Of a stretch of DNA of 64,000 nucleotides, positions 51,205-59,974 are shown piece by piece. The notes under the pieces are model-generated. The model searched no databases and was not told where the DNA came from. It saw nothing but the letters and a program-made list of their open reading frames with translations. Source of the DNA: Candidatus Hermodarchaeum yapensis. Lineage in GTDB: Archaea; Asgardarchaeota; Hermodarchaeia; Hermodarchaeales; Hermodarchaeaceae. The stretch spans positions 49,174 through 113,173 of the forward strand of contig JAEOSK010000004.1 of NCBI GenBank assembly GCA_016840405.1, given 5' to 3'. A program made the translations under genes and the position numbers. Position 1 is the stretch's first letter. The number at the start of each line of letters is the position of its first letter.

Positions 51205-53750
51205 TACGCCTTCACCTTCGCTGATTTGGTTTTTGCCTTCGCTTTCGGCTTTGGCTTGGGCTTTTCTCTTTTTGTGAGCCGGGTAATACGCTTCTCAATC
51301 TCCGGGCGAAGTCGTTCATTCTCTTCAACGATAAAATCGCGTCCCATTTCTTTGAGTTGTTCAGCCATCTCCGTTGTGACTGTTGCCCATTTGTCCCCTT
51401 CTGCAGCGGAAACCCACTCCAATCGGAACCGTCGTGGATCCATGCCAATCCGCTCCAGATACGCTGACATCCGGTTTGCGCGCTTCTCAGCCCATACATT
51501 CCCCGTAATGTAGTGGCAATCGCTACCAGTTTCGGTGAGACGACACCCAGACATTAACACCATTCCAGCTCCAAGCCGGAAAGCTTCCAAAATGAATTGA
51601 TCCGACATACGCCCTGAACACATAACGCGAATGCCACGCACGTTTGTTGGATAATTATAACGACTAATTCCGGCTAGATCCGCCCCTGCATAACTACACC
51701 AGTTGCACAGCATGGCGAAGATTTTGTCTTCAGGATTGTCTTTCAATAGCGCTCGAATTTGGTCCATAATCTGAGCATCGGTGAAATGCATCTGTGTAAT
51801 TGCATTCGCAGGGCATTCAGCTACGCACGTTCCACAGCCATGGCATTTTGCGGGGGTGACGTAGGCAGCGGTTCCGGGATCAGCGGTGATAGCACCATAG
51901 GCGCAGCGTGATACGCAGATACCACACTTTCCAGTGGCGCTTCGGCATAACTCCGGATTGACGACTGCTACAATGGGTTCAATTTCCCATTCATCTTGAG
52001 TAATAATTCGAAGGGCACGAGCAGCAGCGGCGCTTCCTTGGGCGACGCTTGCGGGAATATCTTTGGGTCCTTGAGCAGAACCGCAGAAAAAGACACCTTC
52101 GGTGGCTGCGTCGACAGGTTTGAGTTTGGGATGAGCTTCCATGTAGAAACCAGAGGGGCCAACGGGAACATTGAGAACTCGTGCAAGATCCTCTGTCCCT
52201 CGACTGGGTACTGCGGCTGTGCTGAGGATGACCATTTCAAATTCGCGCTTAGTGGGCTTCCCAGTTGCCATGTCTTCAGCGCGGACCCATAGGTTGTGGG
52301 TCTTGGGATCTTCTGTGATTTCTGCAGGACGTCCTTGTTGGAAGCGGATACCGGCGCGTCGGGCTCGTTGATAAAATTCTTCATAGTCTTTGAAGTTGGT
52401 GCGGATATCCATGTAATAGATTGTGATTTCTGCGTCGGGGTATTTTTCGTGGAGGAGGAGGGCGTTTTTGATGGTGTACATGCAGCAGAAGCCAGAACAG
52501 TAAATGTTGGATCGTTCGTCGCGGCTTCCAACACATTGGATAAAGGCAAAGCTGTGAGGTTTAGCTTCATCTGAGGGTCGAATGACTTTGCCCTCAGTTG
52601 GTCCTGCGGCATTGATGAGCCGTTCCAGCTCCATTGCCGTAATCACATTGGGATAGACACCATAACCATATTCTGTGATGGGAGTAGGGTCGTAGGGTTC
52701 GTAGCCAGTGGCTACAATGATTGCACCGATGTCAAACTCATGGATTTTCTCGGTGTCATCGGGGAGAATGGCTTCTTGTCCTGCTTTGTTACAGGCATCG
52801 TAGCACATCATGCACTCTTTGGGGCTTAAGCCGAGGCAGTGGTCGGGATCAATCATGTAAGCTGCAGGCACAGCCTGTGGGTAGGGGATGTAGATGGCGT
52901 GTCGCCATCCGAGGTTGGCATCAAAATTGTTGGGAACTAATACCGGGCAGACTGTTTGGCAGTCACCACAGCTGTTGCATTTATCAATGTCCACATATCG
53001 GGGTCGTTGATTAACTTGCACCTTGAAATTACCAACAAAACCCTCAACTCGAGTAACTTCTGCATTAGTAATGAGTTCAATATTGGGATGCCGAGCTGCT
53101 TCTGCCATTTTTGGACCGAGAATACAGATTGAGCAGTCGAGGGTGGGAAAAGTCTTATCAAGCAAAGCCATGATGCCACCGATTGTGGGTGACCGCTCTA
53201 CTAAGTAGACTTTGTAACCAGCATCAGCAATATCAAGTGCAGCGTGAATACCTGAGACTCCACCACCGATAACAAGCGCTGTATGGGTAACCGGAACTTT
53301 GAGCACTTCAAGAGGTTCTAGGTGGTGGGCCTTGGCGACAGCACTGGCAATTAGGTCAGCAGCTTTGACTTGGCAACCTTCAGGATCGCTGGCATGACAC
53401 CAGGTTCCTTGATCGCGAATATTCGCCATTTCAAAGAAGAATTGGTTAAGTCCTGCGTCTTCGGTAGTTCTTCGGAAGGTGGGTTCATGCATTCGAGGTG
53501 TACAAGCAGCAACAACCACGCGGTCAAGCTTTTCTTCTTTCACTATACGCTTGATTTCTTCTTGACCGGGGTCTGCACAGGTGAATTTGTTCACTTTCGT
53601 TGCTACGACACCGTCGAGTTTTGCTGCACCTTCTGCTAGCGCGTTGCAGTCAACGACACCCGCGATGTTGCGTCCGCATTCACAGACAAAAACGCCAATT
53701 CGGGGTTTCTCTTCTATAGGTTTCTTAGCTTTTGCGATGGCGGCCACCAC
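51204..53750 (-). CDS. hdrA: Heterodisulfide reductase subunit A fused to MvhD
   Basis: The 848-residue protein is the flavin-based electron-bifurcating subunit. It has the N-terminal cysteine region (VFVCECGRNIAG), the FAD motif VIGGGVSGIHAALDIADAGYKVYLVER near residue 152, the 4Fe-4S motif CNSCGDCQTVCPV, and two C-terminal clusters CGICVSRCAYGA and CHGCGTCVAECPANA. From about residue 677 to 810 it continues as MvhD (FAMLCNWCSYAGADLAG, IRVMCSGRM, DCHYITGN, LEWVSAAEGDKW), the subunit that normally brings electrons from a hydrogenase. A lysine/proline-rich tail ends it. GAGGAGA precedes the GTG start. No hydrogenase genes are in the window, so the electron donor is unknown. Confidence 0.95.
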   Translation of the reverse strand: MVAAIAKAKKPIEEKPRIGVFVCECGRNIAGVVDCNALAEGAAKLDGVVATKVNKFTCADPGQEEIKRIVKEEKLDRVVVAACTPRMHEPTFRRTTEDAGLNQFFFEMANIRDQGTWCHASDPEGCQVKAADLIASAVAKAHHLEPLEVLKVPVTHTALVIGGGVSGIHAALDIADAGYKVYLVERSPTIGGIMALLDKTFPTLDCSICILGPKMAEAARHPNIELITNAEVTRVEGFVGNFKVQVNQRPRYVDIDKCNSCGDCQTVCPVLVPNNFDANLGWRHAIYIPYPQAVPAAYMIDPDHCLGLSPKECMMCYDACNKAGQEAILPDDTEKIHEFDIGAIIVATGYEPYDPTPITEYGYGVYPNVITAMELERLINAAGPTEGKVIRPSDEAKPHSFAFIQCVGSRDERSNIYCSGFCCMYTIKNALLLHEKYPDAEITIYYMDIRTNFKDYEEFYQRARRAGIRFQQGRPAEITEDPKTHNLWVRAEDMATGKPTKREFEMVILSTAAVPSRGTEDLARVLNVPVGPSGFYMEAHPKLKPVDAATEGVFFCGSAQGPKDIPASVAQGSAAAARALRIITQDEWEIEPIVAVVNPELCRSATGKCGICVSRCAYGAITADPGTAAYVTPAKCHGCGTCVAECPANAITQMHFTDAQIMDQIRALLKDNPEDKIFAMLCNWCSYAGADLAGISRYNYPTNVRGIRVMCSGRMSDQFILEAFRLGAGMVLMSGCRLTETGSDCHYITGNVWAEKRANRMSAYLERIGMDPRRFRLEWVSAAEGDKWATVTTEMAEQLKEMGRDFIVEENERLRPEIEKRITRLTKREKPKPKPKAKAKTKSAKVKA

Positions 53751-53954
53751 CAGTTCTCCTCAAATTCACTCCACAGTCGCTAAATATCTTTGCAACTTTC
53801 ACAATCAAGTTGCGAAACAGCATAGGAAGTTTTTCAAAAAGGTATAGGAATGTTGACATTTCGGTAGAGCCCATGCTAAAAATCAAGGGACTCGAAAAAT
53901 GGTTGGCTCGAGTTTCGATTAGCAGTGACTAGTTGAGAAGCGATTTCAACAGAT

Positions 53955-54506
53955 TCAAAAAGTCCTGGCGGCTGACTCGGGAGTGGGATATCGTTCAGCG
54001 AGGATTTCTGTAACGATTTCGAATATTTCTTGCACCCCATCTCCATCTTTGGCTGAAGCCTCTACAAAGGGGGCACTATATCTGGCAGCATATTCGATTC
54101 CCTCTTGGAGTGTTACTAGTGGTTGACTTCGCCCATAGGCTGTACGGAGATCTGCCTTATTTCCCACAATAACGATGGGACAATCCGTCACTGATTGTTT
54201 CAAATGCCTGATCCAGTCGTCGAGTCGTTCCATAGTGTATCGACTCGAAATGTCAAAAACGGCAATAGCGAGCCGAGCCCCTCTAAAATAGGACATGGCA
54301 AGATCTCGGAAGCGAATTTGTCCTGCAAGGTCCCAAATCTGGAGTGTTGCTTTCCATTTGCCATATTCAATGTTTTTTGCGGCGAAGTCCACACCCACTG
54401 TGAGTTTCATATTTTCGTCAAAAGTGTTCCAGGTGTATCGTCTAAGGAGGCTTGTTTTGCCCACACCGCCTTCGCCGATAAATAAAATTTTGAGTATCCC
54501 AATCAT
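53955..54506 (-). CDS. Rab-like small GTPase
   Basis: The 183-residue protein has all five G motifs of Ras-superfamily GTPases: G1 GEGGVGKTS (residues 11-19), the G2 threonine in KLTVGVDF, G3 WDLAGQIRF, G4 GNKADL and G5 VEASAKDG. The G3 form and the GVDF effector strand are Rab-like. There is no C-terminal cysteine for prenylation (it ends TPESAARTF), so membrane attachment by lipid is unlikely. Such GTPases are abundant in Asgard genomes. It lies upstream of the hdr operon on the same strand but with a 204-base gap, so a shared transcript is doubtful. Confidence 0.93.
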   Translation of the reverse strand: MIGILKILFIGEGGVGKTSLLRRYTWNTFDENMKLTVGVDFAAKNIEYGKWKATLQIWDLAGQIRFRDLAMSYFRGARLAIAVFDISSRYTMERLDDWIRHLKQSVTDCPIVIVGNKADLRTAYGRSQPLVTLQEGIEYAARYSAPFVEASAKDGDGVQEIFEIVTEILAERYPTPESAARTF

Positions 54507-54685
54507 TGAATATTATCCCAAGTTTTAGTTCCCCGCGTGATGGTTATTTTTCGCTTATGTTGAAATTTCATTTAATATCTTTCTCTCACTTCAACCTGAA
54601 ATTTGTGAATCTGCGGAAACTTGTGTTTGAACTCATAGTGCTCTCTGCTTTTCGGACTCTCGTTAGAAGAAAGTGGTTTGTTGTG

Positions 54686-56065
54686 TTATAAAACTGAGAG
54701 ATTCTTCAGTGCAGCATTGAGGGATTCTTCGAACACATCAACGGCGTGATTGGCTTGCTCTTCAGTAATGGTTAGGGGAGGTTTGACTTTGACTACATTT
54801 CGGACGAACCGCATATCACGGTGGTGTGCCATGCTCAAATCGAAAATGACGTTTCGTTTCAGTCCTTCGTGAACAATGGCATCAGCTAAAGAATTGGCTG
54901 GCACTTTGTCCTTTTTGTCACGAACCATTTCTACACCAATGAACAGCCCCGGTCCTCTTACATCTCCGATGTGTTCGTTCTTTTCTTGGATTTCTTGTAA
55001 TCGTTTGGTAATGAGGGTGCCCAGTTTTTCAGCGCGACGTGGGAGGTTGAGTCGTTGGATGACTTCGATATTGATTAGGGTTGCAGCCATGATCAGGGGG
55101 CTTGCCCCGAAGGTGGAGTGTTCCTCTGTGTACCGGAAGTGTTCTTTGAGGTCATCACGGGCTAGTGTGGCTCCGGCAGGGAGTCCTCCTCCGAGAGCTT
55201 TGGTGAGGCACATCATGTCGGGGACAACGTTGTAGATTTCGGCAGCAAACATTTTTCCAACGCGTCCAAATGCGGTTTGAGCTTCATCCCAGATCATGAA
55301 TACGTTTTCTTCATCACAGAGTTTCCGTAGTCCCTCAATATACCGTTGTGGTGCAGGAACTTGTCCTCCTGGACCCTGCATGGGTTCAATTATGACACCT
55401 GCCACTGGGGCATTGGTTCCATAGATTATCGTGTTTCGAAGCAGTTCCAGACATTCCATGTCACAGTCTTTGGGATCTTGGCCTTTTCGACACCGGTAGC
55501 AATAGGGGTAGGGGGCTTTAACGAAGTGTTCTTGTCCGAATCCCCGGAATCGGATGAGTGGGCTGGGCATCCAATTTGATGCGGTAATGGTGGCGAGGGT
55601 GGCGCCGTGATAGGCCATCCAAGTGGTGATGAATATGGATGCGTCCGGTTTGTTGAGAAAAGCGAGTTTCATGGCGGCTTCAATGGCTGTGGACCCGCCT
55701 TGATTTTGGATGGTTACTTTCTTTAAATTGCCTGGGGCGATCTGGGCGAGTTTATTGATGAGTTTGATACGCGGAATGGTAGGATAGCTGTAGCGAACAT
55801 GAGTGAGTCGTTCTGCTTGGAATTGGGTTGCATAAACAACATCGGGGTTGACGAAGCCGACATTTAACGTCCAAGCTTGGCTGGTACAATCCAAGTATTC
55901 GTTTCCTTCAGTATCTTTTACCGTGGCACCCCCAGGGGTTCCGGTGGCTAGGATGGTGTCCTTCAGATGAGTAAGTGAGTATGATTTGTACTCGCTGATT
56001 TCGTCCTCAGTGACTTTGGTGAGCATTTCAGCAATTTCATTTTCTGTCAGTACTTTAGGTTTCAT
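54686..56065 (-). CDS. Class III aminotransferase (4-aminobutyrate/ornithine-like)
   Basis: The 459-residue PLP enzyme transfers amino groups from an omega- or alpha-amino donor to a 2-oxo acid. It shows YLDCTSQAWTLNVG near residue 56, IEPMQGPGGQ, the cofactor-contacting WDEAQTAFGRVGK and the PLP lysine in CLTKALGGGLPAGA. A cysteine-rich insert CYRCRKGQDPKDCDMEC near 190 is also found in a GabT-like subgroup. Together with glutamate dehydrogenase it would feed amino-acid breakdown. The substrate could be GABA, ornithine or another amine. Confidence 0.9.
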   Translation of the reverse strand: MKPKVLTENEIAEMLTKVTEDEISEYKSYSLTHLKDTILATGTPGGATVKDTEGNEYLDCTSQAWTLNVGFVNPDVVYATQFQAERLTHVRYSYPTIPRIKLINKLAQIAPGNLKKVTIQNQGGSTAIEAAMKLAFLNKPDASIFITTWMAYHGATLATITASNWMPSPLIRFRGFGQEHFVKAPYPYCYRCRKGQDPKDCDMECLELLRNTIIYGTNAPVAGVIIEPMQGPGGQVPAPQRYIEGLRKLCDEENVFMIWDEAQTAFGRVGKMFAAEIYNVVPDMMCLTKALGGGLPAGATLARDDLKEHFRYTEEHSTFGASPLIMAATLINIEVIQRLNLPRRAEKLGTLITKRLQEIQEKNEHIGDVRGPGLFIGVEMVRDKKDKVPANSLADAIVHEGLKRNVIFDLSMAHHRDMRFVRNVVKVKPPLTITEEQANHAVDVFEESLNAALKNLSVL

Positions 56066-56214
56066 TATTGCTGCACCATTCCCTCATATGTCAGATACCT
56101 GCGTAAAAGAATGCCCATTGGTATTCGAATTTTTATTTTCACTTAATGGTCATAGGGAAATGGAGGAAGGCTGAAATACACAAGGAATGCCTAAAAGATG
56201 CGAGGGACCTGGCA

Positions 56215-57039
56215 TTGAAAATAGCAGCCGCACAAATTCACCCCCAATTTGCCCAGCCAGATAAGAACCGAAACATAATTCGACGGTATTGTAAACGGGC
56301 AGCTCAACAAGATGTTGACCTCATTGTGTTCCCTGAACTGTGTATCAGCGGATACAATTTCTCGTCTAAAGAGCAGGTGGACTCTTTTGCAGAACCGGTT
56401 CCAGAGGGTCCGACAACGCAACTATGGATTGAGCTAGCTAAAGAGCATAACATGATTATTGTTGGGGGATTAGCCGAACAAGGGAGGAGCGAGGGTATCT
56501 ATAATAGTGCCGCCATTGTGGGCCCAGATCAGTTTTTAGGCTGCTATCAAAAAATCCATCTCTTCGCGAATGAAAAAGACTGGTTCCTCCCAGGTTCACA
56601 ACCACCCCATGTCTGGAAGCTCCCTTCGGCAGCTATTGGTGTACTGGTGTGTTTTGACTGGGCGTTTCCTGAGGCGTCACGGATTCTAATGCTTGAGGGA
56701 TGTGAAATCTTATGTTTACCCTCCAATCTAGTGCTTCCCTACGCTCAACGGGTGATGGTTGCACGGAGTATTGAAAACCGCATATTTACGGTGTTAGCTA
56801 ATCGTATTGGCACAGAACCCTCCACTGGTTGTAAACCCATCACTTTCACTGGTAGTAGCCAAATCACGAATCCGTTAGGTGAAATCCTTGCTCGAGGTTC
56901 AAGGACTCGATCTGGACTCGTTATTGCTGAGATTCAACCTCAAAAGGCCCAGGATAAATTTCTCACTGGTCAGAATCACATAATTAATGATAGACGAGTG
57001 GAACTCTACCAGCGACTCTGTAACGGAGACCAGCGTTAG
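56215..57039 (+). CDS. Carbon-nitrogen hydrolase (nitrilase superfamily)
   Basis: The 274-residue protein has the Glu-Lys-Cys triad: VFPELCISGYNF near residue 40, YQKIHLF near 118 and VLVCFDWAFPEA near 153. The family splits amides or nitriles to acid and ammonia. Length and motifs fit N-carbamoylputrescine amidase or omega-amidase-like members. The frame extends to 56146, but a TTG at 56215 follows GAGGGA with seven bases between, and the fold starts there (LKIAAAQIHPQF). The end overlaps the convergent MBL-like gene by four bases. Confidence 0.88.
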   Translation: MKIAAAQIHPQFAQPDKNRNIIRRYCKRAAQQDVDLIVFPELCISGYNFSSKEQVDSFAEPVPEGPTTQLWIELAKEHNMIIVGGLAEQGRSEGIYNSAAIVGPDQFLGCYQKIHLFANEKDWFLPGSQPPHVWKLPSAAIGVLVCFDWAFPEASRILMLEGCEILCLPSNLVLPYAQRVMVARSIENRIFTVLANRIGTEPSTGCKPITFTGSSQITNPLGEILARGSRTRSGLVIAEIQPQKAQDKFLTGQNHIINDRRVELYQRLCNGDQR

Positions 57040-57692
57040 ACCAGCGTGAAAGTCTCGCCTACAGAAATGGATATTGGAATGATTGTAGACTCTTTGGTTT
57101 TCATTAGTGATAGATAACTCTTGGTTTGATCCGCGGTTCCACTAAGGGGAAGGACAAACCGGGGTTTGATGGCTAAGGTAGCAATGACTGCTCCTTCGGA
57201 ATCGAATGATCCCTTTTTCTTTCCCGCTATGGGAATGCAAAGAAGGTCTGGCTTGGAATCCGCTAAAGATCCAATTTCGTTTGTATGACCCAAATGAAGA
57301 ACTGAACCTTGGTCGCTTTCAACGAGTAAAGCCAAATTGTGTGGCGCGAGAAATCCACCACGTCGTAATTTGAAGCCTCGAATTTTGATGTTCTTTCCTA
57401 CGTCCAGTTCTTTGCCATTTGTCAAGGTTTCTAGATAGTAGCTAGGAGTCCCATCTTTTCGGAGAATATTAATGACCTGACTGTTGCTGACAATGACACT
57501 TCCTTTCTTTCTGGAAAACAGCAAAGCATTCCCAAGATGCTCATCGGATTGGCTACTCACGAGCACATATGATGGTTGAACTTGATTAAGCTCAACCAGT
57601 ACCTGTGCTTCGACGATACCGGGATTGAAGAGTAGGTGTTTTTCAAAAGAAACTAGCACTGCTGCGTATCCGAAGTAAGTCAATGTAAACAC
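57036..57692 (-). CDS. Metallo-beta-lactamase-fold protein lacking the metal motif
   Basis: The 218-residue protein resembles the UPF0173/UlaG-type MBL proteins: TLTYFGYAAVLVSFEKHLLFNPG at the N-terminus, a GFKLRRGGFLAPHNLALLVE strand pair, SVLHLGHTNEIG and PRFVLPLSG. Where the family has HxHxDH, this protein has VSSQSDEHLGN, keeping only the Asp and last His. The later PLSG lacks its usual His too. It is therefore probably not a dizinc hydrolase. It starts at a GTG after GAGGTG. The nitrilase gene converges with it. Confidence 0.7.
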   Translation of the reverse strand: MFTLTYFGYAAVLVSFEKHLLFNPGIVEAQVLVELNQVQPSYVLVSSQSDEHLGNALLFSRKKGSVIVSNSQVINILRKDGTPSYYLETLTNGKELDVGKNIKIRGFKLRRGGFLAPHNLALLVESDQGSVLHLGHTNEIGSLADSKPDLLCIPIAGKKKGSFDSEGAVIATLAIKPRFVLPLSGTADQTKSYLSLMKTKESTIIPISISVGETFTLV

Positions 57693-57762
57693 CGGACCGG
57701 CACCTCGTGAGACATCCTCTAAATGAGCCTCATTTGAGTTTATACTTTCCTCTTCGCAGACC

Positions 57763-59094
57763 TCAGGAATGCTGCCTTAGATGTGTTGCTGGAACAGGTC
57801 TCCCGTGGATAATTTTCTCTAAGGTTCCGGGTTGACGAATATCCGTGATGAGAACCTCACAATCATCGGGTAGGCCCTTGAAAATTTCATCAAGTTTTCC
57901 CCGCATTCCTTCGGTGACATCTGCTGCTTCACTGGAAGCACCAACCGCGATTTCGTTAAAGATCACATCTAGCGTGTCGGGTGTAATCAAATCAATACGT
58001 TTTGCGTCAGGGTGTTCCTTTGGGTCAGCAGAATATAGGCCATCAACATCAGTGGCAAAGACTACTTGTTTGGAATGTAGTAATCGTGCGAGATACATTG
58101 CAATTTGGTCACCACTGACGATAGTAAATCCTCTCACCGTATCCGCAACTACGTCCCCAGAGAGGATGGGGATGAAACGTTGCCGAAGAAACTCACGGAG
58201 AGCTTGGAGATCCATATGGGAGATACGTCCATCAATAGCTACAATAATCGACGATGACCGAATAGGCACTGCTGGTCGCCCCGTTTTCAAGAAGGCGCCA
58301 TGAATCAAGTGACCAAGCCTAGTCATCTCAGAGGCAGTTTTTGTAACCCCAATCTTCTTTTCCTGACTCCGACCACCCTTTCGGAGCTGATAGTCTTTTG
58401 CTAGAAAATGACCGAATGAACCCCCGCCATGAATAACAACGACAGGATGGGATTCAATTGCCACAATTTCTGAGATTAATTGTTGAATCGTTTCTATGCG
58501 TGGTGTCGAACGTTGTGTCTTATCCGAGATGACGCTTCCACCAAGTTTAATGATAATTGGGGGTTTTAGGGATGCGCGGTGTTTCCGTCGCCATTTTGGA
58601 CGCCAATTTCGCAGCTTAGTTGGCCAATTTTTCCACCCAGTCTTGGCATATCGTTCCCGATGTTCAAGATCATCTTGTATCCACTCAAGCTGCCGAAAGA
58701 ACCGTTCCTTCCCGCTTACACGAGGTATGTCCCGAATCCCCATCTGTCGTAATGATTCCACAAAATTGGCTTCAACAAGCTCCTGTAACTGGCCTTCGAT
58801 TTTTGTCGGAATAACCTCATACCCTTTAGCATTCAATCCCTCACGAACTCCATCAAGCACCACTCCCCGACATACTTGAATCGGTTCATCCAAGGTTACT
58901 CCTAAACAGTTGAAAGCTTCCAGAACCAGCTCCAATCCTCGGGCAAGAAAGGTTTTGTTATCAAAATTTGGTTCTTGAAAATGTACGACCTCAATCTCTT
59001 TCACGACGTATTCATTGGTATCCACTCGGAAGACACCTAAGAACACGCCTCCGACGGGGTCACCCCATCCGGCATCATCGACCTGGATGGTCAC
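57763..59094 (-). CDS. Isopentenyl phosphate kinase with N-terminal domain of unknown function
   Basis: The 443-residue protein has an isopentenyl phosphate kinase domain from about residue 179. The signs are IIIKLGGSVISDK, VVIHGGGSFGHFLAKDY with the catalytic His, PILSGDVVAD, TIVSGDQIAMYLA, VFATDVDGLYSADP and DVTEGMRGKLDEI. This enzyme makes isopentenyl diphosphate in the archaeal mevalonate pathway. Residues 1-150 (VDDAGWGDPVGGVFLGVFRV and on) form a separate domain I cannot name, with an acidic N-terminal motif. A basic Trp/Arg-rich linker (152-174) joins them. The start is a GTG after GGTGA. No similar fusion is known to me. Confidence 0.88.
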   Translation of the reverse strand: MTIQVDDAGWGDPVGGVFLGVFRVDTNEYVVKEIEVVHFQEPNFDNKTFLARGLELVLEAFNCLGVTLDEPIQVCRGVVLDGVREGLNAKGYEVIPTKIEGQLQELVEANFVESLRQMGIRDIPRVSGKERFFRQLEWIQDDLEHRERYAKTGWKNWPTKLRNWRPKWRRKHRASLKPPIIIKLGGSVISDKTQRSTPRIETIQQLISEIVAIESHPVVVIHGGGSFGHFLAKDYQLRKGGRSQEKKIGVTKTASEMTRLGHLIHGAFLKTGRPAVPIRSSSIIVAIDGRISHMDLQALREFLRQRFIPILSGDVVADTVRGFTIVSGDQIAMYLARLLHSKQVVFATDVDGLYSADPKEHPDAKRIDLITPDTLDVIFNEIAVGASSEAADVTEGMRGKLDEIFKGLPDDCEVLITDIRQPGTLEKIIHGRPVPATHLRQHS

Positions 59095-59310
59095 GTCAAG
59101 AATTCACCTGCAGGGACCTACTGTCTTTTCAGCTTAAATATATCGCAAACATAATCTTCCATGCTCATCAAGAGTGTTTAGCGCCAATAAGTCACAATGA
59201 GCCAGTAATTTTGAAGATTAAAACCACGTTAGAATCTTCCAAAATGCCGACTTTAACCGAGGAAAAGTGATTTAGGGGATATGAGATTTTGTGTAACACC
59301 ACAGAATATG

Positions 59311-59318
59311 ATTTAAAT
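59311..59318 (+). promoter_or_regulatory. TATA-like box for the second Rab-like GTPase
   Basis: ATTTAAAT lies 54-61 bases before the ATG, giving a predicted transcript start near 59342 and a 30-base leader. The rest of the 277-base gap to the divergent isopentenyl phosphate kinase shows no gene. Confidence 0.35.
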
Positions 59319-59371
59319 TTCCTCTCTTAACCCCATAGGTAGGAGAAGGTTACTGCAGAGAGCGACCCCCC

Positions 59372-59947
59372 ATGTCACTAAACGAACACACGTTCAAACT
59401 CGTTGTCATTGGGGACCCCATGGTCGGTAAAACAAGCATAATTAATCGATTTATCACAAAGACATTTAATCACGAATATTTGCAGACTCTCGGCACCCAA
59501 CTCAATTGCCATGAGGTAGTTGTAGGTGATGTGCTGATTCGATTAATCATCTGGGACCTGGCGGGACAACCGCGATTTGAGAGTGTGCGGAAGCTCTATT
59601 TTCTGGGGAGTGACGCGGTATTAGTCGTGTTTGATTTAACCCGGGCAGAGACTTTTGATAACATTGAGGGATGGTTACAAGCCTTTCGAACTGCAGTTCC
59701 GGATGAAGCACCAAGTGTTCTTGTGGGAAACAAAGTAGATTTGGATTCAAGACGGGTGATATCCAGGGCGGAGGCGTATCAACGGCACATCAATTTGGAA
59801 TTTGACAACTACTTTGAGTCGTCGGCTCGTTCGGGGGAAAATGTGGGAGAGCTGTTTGACCAGGTTACACGGTTGTTGATTTATAATCGGTTGGCGGAAC
59901 TTCGTGAACGTTTAACGCCTTTCATCTATTCATCATTCGCATCCTAA
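59372..59947 (+). CDS. Rab-like small GTPase, second copy
   Basis: The 191-residue protein has G1 GDPMVGKTS (residues 14-22), a Thr in LQTLGTQL as G2, G3 WDLAGQPRF, G4 GNKVDL and G5 ESSARSGEN. It is Rab/Ras-like but only distantly similar to the GTPase at 53955, for example GDPMVGKT against GEGGVGKT and GTQL against GVDF. The C-terminus ends YSSFAS with no prenylation cysteine. An AGGAGAAGG lies further upstream than usual. Its partners are unknown. Confidence 0.92.
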   Translation: MSLNEHTFKLVVIGDPMVGKTSIINRFITKTFNHEYLQTLGTQLNCHEVVVGDVLIRLIIWDLAGQPRFESVRKLYFLGSDAVLVVFDLTRAETFDNIEGWLQAFRTAVPDEAPSVLVGNKVDLDSRRVISRAEAYQRHINLEFDNYFESSARSGENVGELFDQVTRLLIYNRLAELRERLTPFIYSSFAS

Positions 59948-59974
59948 ACAAGAGGAAATGTTGAACAGCCTCGA

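Noticed and set aside
55435-55520. Cysteine-rich insert in the class III aminotransferase as a new metal site
   Set aside because: Similar CYRC-type inserts occur in GabT-like aminotransferases, so it is a known family feature.
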